Made by a program: the position numbers and the translations under genes. 64,000 nucleotides of DNA from Phenylobacterium sp. (GTDB lineage: Bacteria > Pseudomonadota > Alphaproteobacteria > Caulobacterales > Caulobacteraceae), in contig NZ_JAUYAW010000011.1 in assembly GCF_030693405.1 (NCBI RefSeq), positions 1 through 64,000 of the forward strand, read 5' to 3'. Shown one piece after another: positions 40,327 to 50,700 of this stretch. The notes under the pieces were generated by a model. That model saw only the letters and a program-made list of their open reading frames with translations, was not told the origin of the DNA and made no database searches. Numbering within the stretch: the first letter of the stretch is position 1; the number at the start of each line of letters is the position of its first letter.

Positions 40327-41211
40327 TCAGATCAGTCCGGCGTCATGCATGGCCGCCAGGACTTCCTTGCGCGAGGCCTCGGACGCTGGGGTGATCGGCA
40401 GGCGCGCCTCCTCCGAACACAGACCCAGATGGGCCATGGCGAACTTGGTGGGGCCAGGGGATGCGTCTGTGAACAGGGCCCGATGCAGGCGATAGAGCCG
40501 GTCTTGCCAATAGAGGGCGGTCTTCCAGTCGCCGCTGAGGGCGGCGTTGTAGAAGGTGGCGCAGAGATCGGGCGCCACATTGACGCTGACCGAGATCGAG
40601 CCATGGCCGCCGTGGGCCATGTAACCCAGCGCGCTGGGATCATCGCCCGACAGCATCACCCAATCCGATCCGCACAGCAGCCGCTGCATGGTCGGCCGCG
40701 TCATGTCGCCGGTGGCGTCCTTGACGCCCACGATGTTCGGCAGCTTGGACAGCCGGCCAAGCGTCTCGTTGGAGATGTCCACCCCGGTGCGCGAGGGCAC
40801 ATTGTAGACGATCACCGGCAGCTGCACGGCCTCGTTGATCGCCGCATAGTGGGCGTACATGCCCTCCTGGCTCGGGCGGTTGTAATAGGGCGTCACCACC
40901 ATGGCCGCATCGGCGCCCACGGCCTTGGCGTGCTTGACCAGCTCGATGGCCTCGCGGGTCGAGTTTGACCCGGCGCCGGCGATCACCGGCACCCGGCCAG
41001 CCGCCGTCTTGATGCACAGATCGACCACCCGGCGGTGTTCGTCATGGGAAAGCGTCGAGGTCTCGCCGGTGGTGCCGACGGGCACCAGACCGTGGACGCC
41101 GCCGGCGATCTGGCGCTCGATCAGGGCCACATAGGTGTCCTCGTCCACCGCGCCATCGCGGAAGGGGGTCACCAGGGCCGGCATGACGCCCCTGAATAAT
41201 GGTTCGGACAT
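40327..41211 (-). CDS. dapA: 4-hydroxy-tetrahydrodipicolinate synthase
   Basis: First committed step to lysine and diaminopimelate: condensation of pyruvate with aspartate semialdehyde. ATG 41211 gives 294 aa beginning [17 protein letters not shown]. The catalytic Tyr is in [11 protein letters not shown] and the Schiff-base Lys in [19 protein letters not shown] completes the triad region. Longer upstream open sequence crosses the divergent promoter and is rejected. DAP supply links it to the murein hydrolase gene across the spacer. Confidence 0.95.
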   Translation of the reverse strand: MSEPLFRGVMPALVTPFRDGAVDEDTYVALIERQIAGGVHGLVPVGTTGETSTLSHDEHRRVVDLCIKTAAGRVPVIAGAGSNSTREAIELVKHAKAVGADAAMVVTPYYNRPSQEGMYAHYAAINEAVQLPVIVYNVPSRTGVDISNETLGRLSKLPNIVGVKDATGDMTRPTMQRLLCGSDWVMLSGDDPSALGYMAHGGHGSISVSVNVAPDLCATFYNAALSGDWKTALYWQDRLYRLHRALFTDASPGPTKFAMAHLGLCSEEARLPITPASEASRKEVLAAMHDAGLI

Positions 41212-41341
41212 TGTCTGCAAAAAGCCGTGAAAGCGCCGCATGTTGTTGCGGCCTATGATGTTGCGCGGACAATATGTCCGGCGCGGCCCTGGCCGCAACC
41301 GCCCGTATCGTCCCTGATGGGCGAGAGCCTGGAGTTCCTGT
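41212..41341. promoter_or_regulatory. Divergent spacer dapA / transglycosylase with two palindromes
   Basis: A 130-nt spacer holds GCCGCA-TGTTGT-TGCGGC (41235-41252) and GGACA-ATA-TGTCC (41267-41279, within a larger GCGCGGAC...GTCCGGCGC symmetry). Either could be an operator for one or both genes. I recognise neither as a known factor's site. Confidence 0.4.
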
Positions 41342-43423
41342 TTGCACGTCCTTGCGCCGAAGACCCTTCTGACCGCCGCCGCCCTGTTCCTGGTGGTGGG
41401 CGTTCCCCATGCGCAGACGCCGCGGGCCACGACGAACGACCCGTTTCCCCGCCCCATTGAACTGCAGCCGGTCAACCGCGCGCCGCTGGCGCCGCTGTCG
41501 GTCAGCGAGAACCAGCTGCTGCGCCAGGCCCTGACCGCCGCACGCCGCGGTGACGTGGCCGGAACCCGCAGCCTGATCGACGCCATGTCGGACGACATCG
41601 CCAAGAAGATCGCTGTCTGGACGCTGGTCGATGCGGCCGGCGAATCGATCGGCTTCTTCGAGGCCGACCAGGCCAGGCGTGATCTGGCCGCCTGGCCCCG
41701 CAGCGCTAAGCGGCAGGAAACCGCCGAGAAACTCCTGGTCACCTCCGGGCTGTCGCCCCAACAGACCATCGCCTGGTTCGGCGGCGAGGCCCCAGTCACC
41801 GCCCGCGGCGCCATGGCGCTCGCCAGCGCCCTGAACGCCACCGGCCAGCAGGCCGAAGCCACCGCCCTGATCCGCCGGTTCTGGCGTGACGAAACCTTCG
41901 AGGCCGGGGATCAGGCCTCCATGCTCGCCCAGTTCGGCGGCTATCTGCGGCCCGAGGACCATATGGAGCGGGCCGACCACCTGCTCTATGGGCAACAGGG
42001 CCCCGCCGCCCAGGCCATGCTCGGTCTTCTGCCCCCCAGTGAGCGGGCGATCGCCGAGGCCCGTATCGCCCTGCGCAACCGTTCGGCCGGGGCCGAGGCG
42101 ATGATCGCGCGCCTGACGCCTGATCAGGCCGCCCATCCGGGCATCGCCTTCGAACGCGCCGCCTTTTATCGGGCTCGCGGGGACGAGGCCCGCGCCTATG
42201 ACACGCTGGCGCCCCTGCCCCCCGGCCAGGGGCAGGTGACCGCCGCCGCAGCGCGCGTCTGGCGCGAGCGCTATCCGATGACCCTGGCGGCCCTGCGGGC
42301 TGGAAACTACCGCAACGCCTATCGCGCCTCGGCCAATACGGGCCTGACCGTGGGCGCCTCGGCCGCTGAGGCGGAATTCTACGCCGGCTGGATCGCCCTG
42401 CGTCGGCTCAACAACGCCGAGCTGGCCGACCGCCACTTCGCCGCCATCGCCGAGATCGGCTCCTCGCCCATCACCCGGGGCCGCGCCCTCTACTGGCGGG
42501 GCCGGGCGCATGAAGCCATGGGCGACGCCGCCGGCGCCCAGCGCTTCTACGCCGCCGCCGCCGAGCACAGCACGACCTTCTACGGCCAGCTGGCCGGCGA
42601 GAAGGTGGGCGACGGGACCATGACCCTGCCGCCCGAGCCGGAGATCACCGAGTTCGACCGCGCCCGCTTCGAGGGCCGCGACGTGGTCCGCGCCGCCCGC
42701 CGGCTGAACGAGATCGGCGAATCGGGCCTCTTCCGGACCTTCGCCCTGCACCTGAAGGACACTGTGCCCAACAGCGCCGAGCAGGCCCTGATCGTCGACA
42801 TGGCCCGCGGCTACGGGGATCAGACAGGCTCCATGCTGGTAGTCCGCGGGGCGGCCACCCTGGGCCATGTCCTGCCCCTGCGCGGCTATCCGAATCGAAC
42901 CCCGCCGCAGGTGCCCAATGCGCCGGAGCTGGCGCTGACCCTGTCGATCACCCGGCAGGAAAGCGGCTTTGATCCGCTGATCCGCTCGCCGGTCGGCGCC
43001 CGGGGCATGATGCAGGTGATGCCGGCCACCGCCCAGATCGTCGCGCGCCAGATCGGCGTCTCCTACTCCCCGGGCATGCTGGATGACCCGGACTACAATA
43101 TGCGCCTGGGCCAGACCTATATTTCCCAGATGCTGAACCAGTTCAGCGGCTCCTACCCCCTGGCCATCGCGGCCTACAATGCGGGCCCCGGACGTCCCAG
43201 CCAGTGGATCAGCTTCTGCGGCGATCCCCGTGGGGCCGGGACCGATCCGATCGACTTCGTGGAGTGCATCCCGTTCTCGGAAACCCGCAACTACGTGATG
43301 CGGGTCATGGAAGGCGCGCAGGTCTACCGCGCCCGTCTCAACAACGGCACGGCCAAGATCACGATCTCACAGGACCTCGCCAAGGGCGGCTACGCCTATC
43401 CCCGACCGGCTGCCGCGCAATAG
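41342..43423 (+). CDS. slt: Soluble lytic murein transglycosylase
   Basis: 693 aa from TTG 41342, with GGAG about 8 nt upstream; the start leads straight into a signal peptide ([17 protein letters not shown]). A long alpha-helical solenoid (about 50-500) of the Slt70 U-domain type is followed by a lysozyme-like SLT domain. The catalytic Glu is in [15 protein letters not shown], and [14 protein letters not shown] and [11 protein letters not shown] are typical of the fold. It cleaves glycan strands with formation of 1,6-anhydro-MurNAc. Confidence 0.93.
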   Translation: MHVLAPKTLLTAAALFLVVGVPHAQTPRATTNDPFPRPIELQPVNRAPLAPLSVSENQLLRQALTAARRGDVAGTRSLIDAMSDDIAKKIAVWTLVDAAGESIGFFEADQARRDLAAWPRSAKRQETAEKLLVTSGLSPQQTIAWFGGEAPVTARGAMALASALNATGQQAEATALIRRFWRDETFEAGDQASMLAQFGGYLRPEDHMERADHLLYGQQGPAAQAMLGLLPPSERAIAEARIALRNRSAGAEAMIARLTPDQAAHPGIAFERAAFYRARGDEARAYDTLAPLPPGQGQVTAAAARVWRERYPMTLAALRAGNYRNAYRASANTGLTVGASAAEAEFYAGWIALRRLNNAELADRHFAAIAEIGSSPITRGRALYWRGRAHEAMGDAAGAQRFYAAAAEHSTTFYGQLAGEKVGDGTMTLPPEPEITEFDRARFEGRDVVRAARRLNEIGESGLFRTFALHLKDTVPNSAEQALIVDMARGYGDQTGSMLVVRGAATLGHVLPLRGYPNRTPPQVPNAPELALTLSITRQESGFDPLIRSPVGARGMMQVMPATAQIVARQIGVSYSPGMLDDPDYNMRLGQTYISQMLNQFSGSYPLAIAAYNAGPGRPSQWISFCGDPRGAGTDPIDFVECIPFSETRNYVMRVMEGAQVYRARLNNGTAKITISQDLAKGGYAYPRPAAAQ

Positions 43424-43429
43424 CCGCGA

Positions 43430-44065
43430 TCAGTCGATAGTGATGCCGCTGAGCAGGCCCTCGATGGTCACCTGGATCAGCTCGTCCTCAGGCTGCCAGG
43501 GGAAGTTCGGGCGTGACAGCCGCAGGGCCACAACCCCATGGCAGGCGGCCCATAGCGCCTGGGCTGCGCTGTCGCCGTCGCCGAGCCGTAGCCGGCCCTC
43601 GGCGGCGATCTCGCGCACCACGCCGCTGAACTTGTCGTAGCAGGCGGCGGCCAGTTCGGCCGTGGCGTCCGTCCCGTCGGCGCCCTGCGGGAAGGGATGG
43701 GTCCCGGAAAACACCAGCTGGTAGGCGTTGGGGTGCTCAAAACCCCAGCGCATATAGGCGTCAAGCATCATGCGGGTGCGGTTGACCGCGTCCAGGGGGC
43801 GCTCGGCGATCTGGCTGTTGCGGTCGAGCAGCTCCTGCATCACCCCCTGACAGATCTCCAGCAGAATGCAGGCCTTGTCGGGAAAGTGCATGTAGAGGGC
43901 GGTGGAAGAGACTCCCACCTCCTCGGCGATCCGCCGGATGGTGGCGCCCTCGTAGCCGTCAGCCACGAAGATGCGCTCGGCCGCCTGCAGGATCTCGGCC
44001 CGCCTCAGATGTCCGTCGCCCTTGGCCTTGCGGGCCGACCGGCGCCGTGTGGTGCTGACGCTCAC
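43430..44065 (-). CDS. TetR family transcriptional regulator
   Basis: GTG 44065, preceded by AGGGGGAG, gives 211 aa; TTG or GTG codons upstream (to 44089) are alternatives. The N-terminal helix-turn-helix is ATIRRIAEEVGVSSTALYMH, and the C-terminal ligand domain resembles the TetR_C WHG type (AALWAACHGVVALRLSRP). A perfect palindrome lies 34 nt upstream, suggesting autoregulation and control of the divergent methyltransferase gene. The ligand is unknown. Confidence 0.88.
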   Translation of the reverse strand: MSVSTTRRRSARKAKGDGHLRRAEILQAAERIFVADGYEGATIRRIAEEVGVSSTALYMHFPDKACILLEICQGVMQELLDRNSQIAERPLDAVNRTRMMLDAYMRWGFEHPNAYQLVFSGTHPFPQGADGTDATAELAAACYDKFSGVVREIAAEGRLRLGDGDSAAQALWAACHGVVALRLSRPNFPWQPEDELIQVTIEGLLSGITID

Positions 44066-44098
44066 CAACTCAAACTCCCCCTCGTACACAGCAGGTCA

Positions 44099-44116
44099 AC
44101 GGAAACCAATTTCCGT
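44099..44116. promoter_or_regulatory. Candidate TetR operator
   Basis: ACGGAAA-CCAA-TTTCCGT is a perfect 18-bp palindrome with a 4-nt centre, between the TetR gene (start 44065) and the divergent methyltransferase gene (start 44232). Size and symmetry fit TetR-family operators. Confidence 0.5.
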
Positions 44117-44231
44117 CCTGTGACAACCCCGCGCCCGATTGCCGAGGCTTTTCAGCCGCCATGGACCATACCGCACCCTATAGAGTTTCATCCTCTGGCG
44201 CGCCGGGCGGGTTTTTCGTAATCGAGACCCC

Positions 44232-45146
44232 ATGACAACCCGACGCCCCACCGTCGCCGAGACCCCCGGCGTGATGCGCACCACCGGATGGGCGGACTAC
44301 GCCCTGCTGGATTCCGGCGACGGCAGGAAGCTGGAGCGCTACGGCCCCTACACCGTCGTGCGCCCCGAGCCGCAGTGCCTGTGGGCGCCGCGCCTGGACA
44401 CCGAAACCTGGGCGGCCGCTGACGCCATCTTCGATCCCAGCGACGAGGAGGACGCCGGCCGCTGGCGCTTTCAGGACAAACCCCTTGAGGCCTGGGCCAT
44501 GTCCTGGCGCCAGGCGCGGTTCAACGCCCGCTTCACGGCCTTCCGTCATCTCGCCTTCTTCCCCGAACAGGCGGCCAACTGGGAGTGGCTGGAGTCGCGC
44601 ATCCGCAGCGAGGTTCAGGCCAAAGCCGAGCCGCCTCGGGTCCTGAACCTGTTCGGATACACCGGCGTCGCCAGCCTGGTCTGCGCCGCGGCCGGCGCGG
44701 CGGTGACCCATGTGGACGCCTCCAAGAAGGCCATCGCCATGGCCCGGGAGAACGCCGAGTTGTCCAACCTCGCCGACCATCCCGTCCGCTGGATCTGCGA
44801 GGACGCCCGCCGCTACGTGCAACGGGAAGTCCGCCGGGGTTCGCGCTATGAGGGGATCATCCTTGATCCGCCCAAATACGGTCGCGGCCCCACGGGCGAG
44901 GTGTGGCGTCTGTTTGAGGATCTGCCTGAGCTTTCGGGCCTATGCGCTGAACTTCTTTCGGAAAAGGCGTCCTTCCTGATCCTGAATGCCTATGCCGCAC
45001 GCATCTCCGGCGCGGCCCTGGCCGGACTGCTGTCCGATCGGCTCGCCGACCGTGGCGGCACCATCGAATGGGGCGAACTGGCCCTGGCCGAGGAGGCTGG
45101 CGAGCGACAGATCGGCCTGTCATTCTATGCCCGGTGGGCCTCGTGA
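44232..45146 (+). CDS. Class I SAM-dependent methyltransferase, RlmI/RlmK-like
   Basis: 304 aa. The SAM-binding motif I is VLNLFGYTGVASLVCAAAGA, motif II is THVDASKKAIAMARENAELS, and the catalytic-site motif is IILDPPKYGRG, which is the DPPK/R type found in rRNA m5C and m2G methyltransferases. It lacks an obvious PUA domain at the N-terminus. The following TrmH/SpoU-type gene overlaps it by 4 nt (GTGA), so both are probably RNA methyltransferases. Confidence 0.85.
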   Translation: MTTRRPTVAETPGVMRTTGWADYALLDSGDGRKLERYGPYTVVRPEPQCLWAPRLDTETWAAADAIFDPSDEEDAGRWRFQDKPLEAWAMSWRQARFNARFTAFRHLAFFPEQAANWEWLESRIRSEVQAKAEPPRVLNLFGYTGVASLVCAAAGAAVTHVDASKKAIAMARENAELSNLADHPVRWICEDARRYVQREVRRGSRYEGIILDPPKYGRGPTGEVWRLFEDLPELSGLCAELLSEKASFLILNAYAARISGAALAGLLSDRLADRGGTIEWGELALAEEAGERQIGLSFYARWAS

Positions 45147-45931
45147 GCGGTCGCACCGTCACCTCCCTGACCAATCCCACGGTCAAGGCCGTGCGCGCCC
45201 TGCACCAGCGCAAGACTCGGGACGAGACCGGCCTGTTCGTCGCCGAGGGGCTGAAGAACGTCACCGAGGGCGTCGAGACCGGCCATGCGCCGGAGATCCT
45301 GCTCTATGGCCGCGACGCCGCCGACCACCCCCTTTTGCAAGCCGCGGCCGAAGCGACGGAGGACGCCGGCGGCGAGGTGATCGAGGTCACGGCCGAAATC
45401 CTCGCCAAGGTCTCCCGCCGGGACAATCCCCAGGCCGTGGTTGGCGTCTTCCCGCAGGTCTTCACCCCCCTCACCGCCCTGCAACCTCGCCTGGCCAAGG
45501 CCTGGGTCGCCCTGCACAGGGTGCGTGATCCCGGCAATCTGGGGACCATTATCCGCACCGCGGATGCGGCTGGCTGCGGCGGCGTGGTGCTGGTGGGGGA
45601 ATGTTGCGACCCCTATTCGGTGGAGGCGGTGCGGGCCACCATGGGCTCGATCTTCGCCGTCCCTATCGCCAAGGCCACCGAAGCGGAATTCGCCGCCTGG
45701 CGCCGCGACTGGCCAGGTTCAGTGGTCGGCACGCTCTTGAGCGCAGAGGTCGACCATCGCAACGCCGACTATGTGCATCCGGCCCTGATCCTGATGGGCA
45801 ATGAGCAACAGGGCCTGCCGCCGGAGATGGCCAGCCTTTGCGACGTCAACGTCAAGATCCCCATGCGCGGTCGGGCCGACAGCCTGAACCTTTCGGTGGC
45901 CACCGGCGTCATGATCTACGCCGCCAGCTAG
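45143..45931 (+). CDS. TrmH/SpoU family RNA 2'-O-methyltransferase
   Basis: GTG 45143 gives 262 aa. A substrate-binding N-terminal domain (SLTNPTVKAVRALHQRKTRD, typical of the family) precedes the SPOUT knot with ALHRVRDPGNLGTIIRTADA, LILMGNEQQGLPPE and IPMRGRADSLNLSVATGVMI. The target nucleotide (rRNA or tRNA) cannot be told. It overlaps the upstream methyltransferase gene, and its stop overlaps the convergent hrpB stop as CTAG. Confidence 0.9.
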   Translation: MSGRTVTSLTNPTVKAVRALHQRKTRDETGLFVAEGLKNVTEGVETGHAPEILLYGRDAADHPLLQAAAEATEDAGGEVIEVTAEILAKVSRRDNPQAVVGVFPQVFTPLTALQPRLAKAWVALHRVRDPGNLGTIIRTADAAGCGGVVLVGECCDPYSVEAVRATMGSIFAVPIAKATEAEFAAWRRDWPGSVVGTLLSAEVDHRNADYVHPALILMGNEQQGLPPEMASLCDVNVKIPMRGRADSLNLSVATGVMIYAAS

Positions 45932-48360
45932 CTTCGCGGCTTGGTCCGGGTGGTCGGGTCGGCCACCGATGGGTCTTCGGGCCACGGGTGACGGGGATAG
46001 CGGCCGCGCATGTCGGCGCGCACGTCCCGCCAGGAGCCCCGCCAGAACCCCGGCAGGTCCTGGGTCAGCTGGATCGGCCGCCTCGCCGGCGACAGCAGGG
46101 CGAGGGTCAGGGGTCGACCTGCCACCGTCGGGTGCTCGTTCAGACCGAACACCTCCTGAACCCGGATCTCCACCCGCGGACCGCCCTCGGCCTCATAATC
46201 GATCTGCGCCCGGTTGCCGGTCGGCGCGGTCCAGTGGGTGGGCAGCTCCGCCTCCACGCGCCGCTGGAGATCCCAGGGAATGAGGCTGCGCAGGGCGCCG
46301 TCCAGCAGGTCGGGCGTCAGGTCGGCGAGCCCGCGAACGCCCGACAACAGGGGCGTCAGCCAGTCGTCGAGGACCGCCACAAGCGCCTGGTCCGACAGGT
46401 CCGGCCAGGACTGTGGGTCCTGCTCACGCAGGAAGCCGATGCGTTTGCGCAGAGCCGTCGCCGCCGCCCCCCAGCGCAGGGCGCCTAGCCCCTCCCGCCG
46501 CAGGCGCGCGGCCACGGCCTGGGCGACAACCTCTGCCTGCGGATTGTCATCGACACTCTCATGCAAGGCGAGCCGGCCAAGCCTTGTCAGGCGGCGCACG
46601 CGGATTCGGCCGCCGGGGCTCTCCTCGATCCGGTCCTCGGTCTCCAGGATGGGCGCAAAGGCGTCGAGGATCTCGTCCTGGGTCAGGGGTGCGGCAAGCA
46701 GGATGCGGTCGCGGCGATCCCCGCCGCCGAGCTCGGCCACCGCCAGCCAGGGCTCGCGAGCCAGGACGTCGCCCGGCTCGATGAAGGCGCCGCGCCCCGT
46801 GGCCAGCTGAAACTCCCCTTGCGGCCCGCGGGCCTTGGCCACCCGCTCAGGGTATGCGAGCGCCAGGATCTGGCCGTCGCTGAGGGGCGCTCCACGGCCT
46901 TCCCGCACGCCCCGGCCCCAGCGTTCGGCCAGGGCGCGGGCGTCCCGGGCGCGGGGCGAGCGATCGCGATCAAAGGCCTCCAGCCTGTGGGTCAGGTGCG
47001 CCTCCCGCCCGCCAATCCCCCGCTCGGTGACGAGGGCCGCGATCCTGGCGGCCCGACCGGCCTGTCCATGCTCGGCCGCCCGCAGCACCATATGGGCCAG
47101 CCGCGGCGGTAAGGGCATGTCGGCCAGGGCCTCGCCGTGCGGGGTCAGAACGCCGGCGGCGTCCACCGCCTCAAGTCGGCGCAGCAGGGCCTGGGCCTCG
47201 GCCAGGGCGGCCTTCGGCGGCGGATCGAGGAAGGCGAGATCGTCGGCCGACTTCGCCCCCCACCTAGCCATGTCGAGCGCCAGACCCGACAGGTCGGCGT
47301 CCAGGATTTCAGGGTCGGCGAAGGCCGGCAGGGCGCGGGTCTCGGCCTCGTCCCACAGGCGGTAGCAGACGCCGGGCGCGGTCCGGCCCGCCCGCCCCCG
47401 TCGCTGGTCGGCGGCCGCCCGGCTGACCCGCACGGTGGCCAGTCTCGTCAGACCGCTGGCGGGATCAAAGCGGGGGACACGGGCCTGGCCTGAGTCGATC
47501 ACCACCCGCACGTCTTCCAGGGTCAGGCTGGTCTCGGCGATGGAGGTGGCCAGCACCACCTTTCGGATTCCAGGCGGCGGCGCGGCCACGGCCAGGTCCT
47601 GCGCCTTGGGATCGAGCGCGCCGTAGAGCGGCGCCACCCGCACATCGTCCCGGCGCAGGCGTTCGCGCAGGCGCTCGGCCGTCCGCAGGATCTCCCCCTG
47701 CCCCGGCAGGAAGACCAGCACGCCACCGGACTCCTCAGCCAGGGCCCGCTCGATGGCCCGGACCACGGCGTCTTCCAGGCGCAGGGCGTCGCTCCGCCCG
47801 AGGTAGCGGGTCTCCACGGGAAAGGCGCGGCCCAGGCTCTCGATCACCGGGGCGTCGCCCATCAGCCGGGCCACAGCGGCCCCGTCCAGAGTGGCCGACA
47901 TGACCAGCAGGCGCAGGTCCTCCCGCAGAAGGCTCTGGGCGTCCAGCGCCAGGGCCAGACCGAGATCGGCGTCCAGGCTGCGCTCATGGAACTCGTCGAA
48001 GATCACGCAAGCCACGCCGGCCAGGCCCGGATCGCCTAGGACCATGCGGGTGAAGACCCCCTCGGTGACCACCTCGATCCGCGTGCGGGCTGAGACCTTG
48101 GACTGCATCCGCACGCGAAAGCCGACGGTCTCGCCCACCGCCTCCCCCAGGGTGGCGGCCATCCGCTCAGCCGCGGCCCGGGCGGCCAGGCGGCGGGGCT
48201 CCAGCATGATGATGCGCCCGCCAACGAGCCAGGAGGCGTCCAGCAGGGCGAGCGGGGTGACCGTGGTCTTGCCGGCGCCCGGCGGGGCGACCAGCACCGC
48301 GCGCGGTCCCGCGATCAGGGCGTCCTGCAACACCCCCAGCACATCGTGGATCGGCAGCAA
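45928..48360 (-). CDS. hrpB: ATP-dependent helicase HrpB
   Basis: An 810-aa DEAH-box helicase. The start is TTG at 48360, in the absence of an in-frame ATG before motif I. Motifs in order: I APPGAGKTT, II DEFHERSL, III SATLDG and VI QRRGRAGRTAPG. The HrpB-specific C-terminal domain ends with a segment containing RYPRHPWPEDP, typical of the family. Its precise role is undefined in most bacteria; RNA processing is presumed. Confidence 0.93.
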   Translation of the reverse strand: MLPIHDVLGVLQDALIAGPRAVLVAPPGAGKTTVTPLALLDASWLVGGRIIMLEPRRLAARAAAERMAATLGEAVGETVGFRVRMQSKVSARTRIEVVTEGVFTRMVLGDPGLAGVACVIFDEFHERSLDADLGLALALDAQSLLREDLRLLVMSATLDGAAVARLMGDAPVIESLGRAFPVETRYLGRSDALRLEDAVVRAIERALAEESGGVLVFLPGQGEILRTAERLRERLRRDDVRVAPLYGALDPKAQDLAVAAPPPGIRKVVLATSIAETSLTLEDVRVVIDSGQARVPRFDPASGLTRLATVRVSRAAADQRRGRAGRTAPGVCYRLWDEAETRALPAFADPEILDADLSGLALDMARWGAKSADDLAFLDPPPKAALAEAQALLRRLEAVDAAGVLTPHGEALADMPLPPRLAHMVLRAAEHGQAGRAARIAALVTERGIGGREAHLTHRLEAFDRDRSPRARDARALAERWGRGVREGRGAPLSDGQILALAYPERVAKARGPQGEFQLATGRGAFIEPGDVLAREPWLAVAELGGGDRRDRILLAAPLTQDEILDAFAPILETEDRIEESPGGRIRVRRLTRLGRLALHESVDDNPQAEVVAQAVAARLRREGLGALRWGAAATALRKRIGFLREQDPQSWPDLSDQALVAVLDDWLTPLLSGVRGLADLTPDLLDGALRSLIPWDLQRRVEAELPTHWTAPTGNRAQIDYEAEGGPRVEIRVQEVFGLNEHPTVAGRPLTLALLSPARRPIQLTQDLPGFWRGSWRDVRADMRGRYPRHPWPEDPSVADPTTRTKPRS

Positions 48361-48393
48361 TGGGGTCGCAGGCGGTGGGACGGCGGCCGCTCC

Positions 48394-49830
48394 CTAGCTG
48401 ATCAGCTGCGGGAACAGGCCAAACAGCAGGATCAGGAAGACCGCAATAGGGCAGAGCCAGGCCACCAGGAAGCGCCACAGCGGCAGCAGCGGCCCGCCCT
48501 TCAGGCCCGTCTCCTCATCCACCAGCTTGCGGTCAGCGATCCAGCCGATGAACACCGCCGTGATCAGCCCCGAGAGGGGCAGAAGGATGCGCCCGGTCAC
48601 CCCGTCAAACACATCGAACCAGTTGGCGTTGGTGAAGCCCGGGACGAAGGCCAGCGGTCGATGGTCAGACCAGACATTGAAGGACAGCACCGAGACCATG
48701 CCGATCAGGAAGAAGCTCCCGCCCAGCAGGCTGGCGGCCAAGGCGCGACCCATCTTGAACCGCTCCACCAGATAGGCGGTCGAGATCTCCAGCAGGGAGA
48801 CCGACGAGGTCAGGGCGGCAAACAGGGCGAGGACGAAGAAGGCGAAAGCCACCATCGCGCCGCCCGGCATGCTGTGGAAGGCCGCCGGCAGGGTCTGGAA
48901 CATCAGGGTCGGGCCAGCGTCCGGCGTGAGGCCCACACTGAAGACGATGGGGAAGATGGCCAGGCCTGCGATGATCGCCACCGAGGTGTCGGCCGCCGAG
49001 ATCATGCCCGAGGTCTGTCCAAGGTTCGTGTCCCGGGACGCATAGGCGCCATAGGCGACCATGGCCCCGCCCCCCAGGCTCAGGGAGAAGAAGGCCTGGC
49101 CAAGCGCTGAGTTCAGCACCTGGGGCTGCAGGGCGCGCTCGAAGTCCGGGGTGAACAGAAAGGCGACGGCGGCGGCGAAGTCGCCGCTGATCCCCGCATA
49201 GACCGTGATGCCCAGGAGCAGCACGAAGAAGGCCGGCATCAGCCAGGTGGCCGCCACCTCGATGCCGCCCTTGACCCCGCGCGCCACCACGAAGGTGGTC
49301 GCCGCGGCGAAGATGAAGTGGGTGATGCTCATCTTCACCGGATCGGCGAACAGGGCGGGCATCTGCTGGCGGACCTGTTCGACCGAGAGGTTCGAATAGG
49401 CGCCCGCAAAGGGCTGGCCCGCCGCCACAGTGCGCACGACATCCGCGCCCGAGGTCCAGATGAAGTAGAGCACCCAACCGGCGACGACGCTGTAGAAGGT
49501 CAGGATCAGGTAGTTGGCGATCATGCCGATCACCGCCAGAGCCGCCCAGCCGCTGCTGGCGTTGGACTGTTTGGCCAGCAGCGTGGTGCTCGTCACCGTG
49601 GAGCGCTGGCCATGCCGGCCGATCAGGGTTTCGGCGAGCAGCAGCGGCGCCCCGATCAGGGCGACACAGAGGATGTAGATGAGCACGAAGGCGCCGCCGC
49701 CATTGGCGCCGGCCTCCGACGGGAACCGCCACAGGTTCCCCAGGCCGACGGCCGAGCCCACGGCCGCGAGTACAAAGGCGGCCTTGGAGGACCAGTGAGC
49801 CTGACCCGGAACAGCGATACTGGCGACCAT
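48394..49830 (-). CDS. Sodium-dependent transporter, NSS (SLC6) family
   Basis: 478 aa with about 11-12 membrane spans. The N-terminus WSSKAAFVLAAVGSAVGLGN and WRFPSEAGANGGGAF is the unwound TM1/TM2 motif that binds Na+ and substrate in LeuT-fold carriers. It most resembles prokaryotic amino-acid symporters (TnaT/MhsT-type). It stands alone between hrpB and a divergent metallo-hydrolase. Substrate unknown. Confidence 0.88.
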   Translation of the reverse strand: MVASIAVPGQAHWSSKAAFVLAAVGSAVGLGNLWRFPSEAGANGGGAFVLIYILCVALIGAPLLLAETLIGRHGQRSTVTSTTLLAKQSNASSGWAALAVIGMIANYLILTFYSVVAGWVLYFIWTSGADVVRTVAAGQPFAGAYSNLSVEQVRQQMPALFADPVKMSITHFIFAAATTFVVARGVKGGIEVAATWLMPAFFVLLLGITVYAGISGDFAAAVAFLFTPDFERALQPQVLNSALGQAFFSLSLGGGAMVAYGAYASRDTNLGQTSGMISAADTSVAIIAGLAIFPIVFSVGLTPDAGPTLMFQTLPAAFHSMPGGAMVAFAFFVLALFAALTSSVSLLEISTAYLVERFKMGRALAASLLGGSFFLIGMVSVLSFNVWSDHRPLAFVPGFTNANWFDVFDGVTGRILLPLSGLITAVFIGWIADRKLVDEETGLKGGPLLPLWRFLVAWLCPIAVFLILLFGLFPQLIS

Positions 49831-49963
49831 GACGTTTCTGCCCCAGGGACGGCGTCACCCCGACGCCAAAACCCTATCCTTGGCCAGCGTCGCCGGAACA
49901 ATCAAGCGTCCGCCATGAGCCCCGCGCCCTTGCGGGAAACCGTCGCCCCGATAAGCTCCCGCC

Positions 49964-50635
49964 ATGTCTGAGACCCACGACCCGCCCATCCGCGCCCTGA
50001 TCGCGCCCGTCACACCCCTGGCGCAGAACTGCACCATCGTCTGGTGCGTGAAGACGAAGAAGGCGGCGATCATCGATCCGGGCGGCGAGGTCCCGCGCCT
50101 GCTCCAGGCGCTCAAGGACAACGGCCTGACTCTGGAGAAGATCTGGATCACCCACGGCCACCTGGACCATGCTGGCGGAACCGCGGCGCTCAAGGCCGCA
50201 ACCGGTGTCCCCATCGAAGGCCCCCATCGCGACGACGCCTTCTGGATTGAGCAGATGGACGGCGACGGCGCTCGCTGGGGCATGCCTGAGGCCAGGTCCT
50301 TCACCCCCGACCGCTGGCTTGAGAATGGGGATGTGGTGACGCTGGGGGAGACCGAGTTCGAGGTCTATCACTGCCCCGGACATACGCCGGGCCATGTGGT
50401 CTTCTTCCACCGTCAGGCCAGGTTCGCCCAGGTGGGGGATGTGCTGTTCCAGGGGTCGATCGGCCGCACCGACTTTCCGCGGGGCAACCATCAGGACCTG
50501 ATCGACGCCATCACTGGCAAGCTCTGGCCCCTGGGCGACGACGTGCGCTTCGTCTGCGGCCATGGCCCCATGTCCAGTTTCGGCGCCGAGCGGCGGACCA
50601 ATCCCTTCGTGGCCGACCAGGTGCTGGCGCGCTGA
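49964..50635 (+). CDS. MBL-fold metallo-hydrolase (glyoxalase II-like, YcbL type)
   Basis: 223 aa. The metal motif THGHLDHAGG, a later His in CPGHTPGH and the Asp in VGDVLFQGSIGRTDFPRG are all present. Compact length without the glyoxalase II C-terminal helical domain fits the YcbL group, which can hydrolyse S-lactoylglutathione. It is 65 nt upstream of a two-component pair and may be a separate unit. Confidence 0.86.
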   Translation: MSETHDPPIRALIAPVTPLAQNCTIVWCVKTKKAAIIDPGGEVPRLLQALKDNGLTLEKIWITHGHLDHAGGTAALKAATGVPIEGPHRDDAFWIEQMDGDGARWGMPEARSFTPDRWLENGDVVTLGETEFEVYHCPGHTPGHVVFFHRQARFAQVGDVLFQGSIGRTDFPRGNHQDLIDAITGKLWPLGDDVRFVCGHGPMSSFGAERRTNPFVADQVLAR

Positions 50636-50700
50636 TCGGTCCCAGACGCCTTTGCAGGCGTGAAATCTGACCGTTACCCGGGAGGCCGAAGATAGCCCGC

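Noticed and set aside
40327-41862. Extended dapA frame running to 41862
   Set aside because: The extra codons lie antisense to the transglycosylase gene and through the divergent promoter region; DapA homology begins at 41211.
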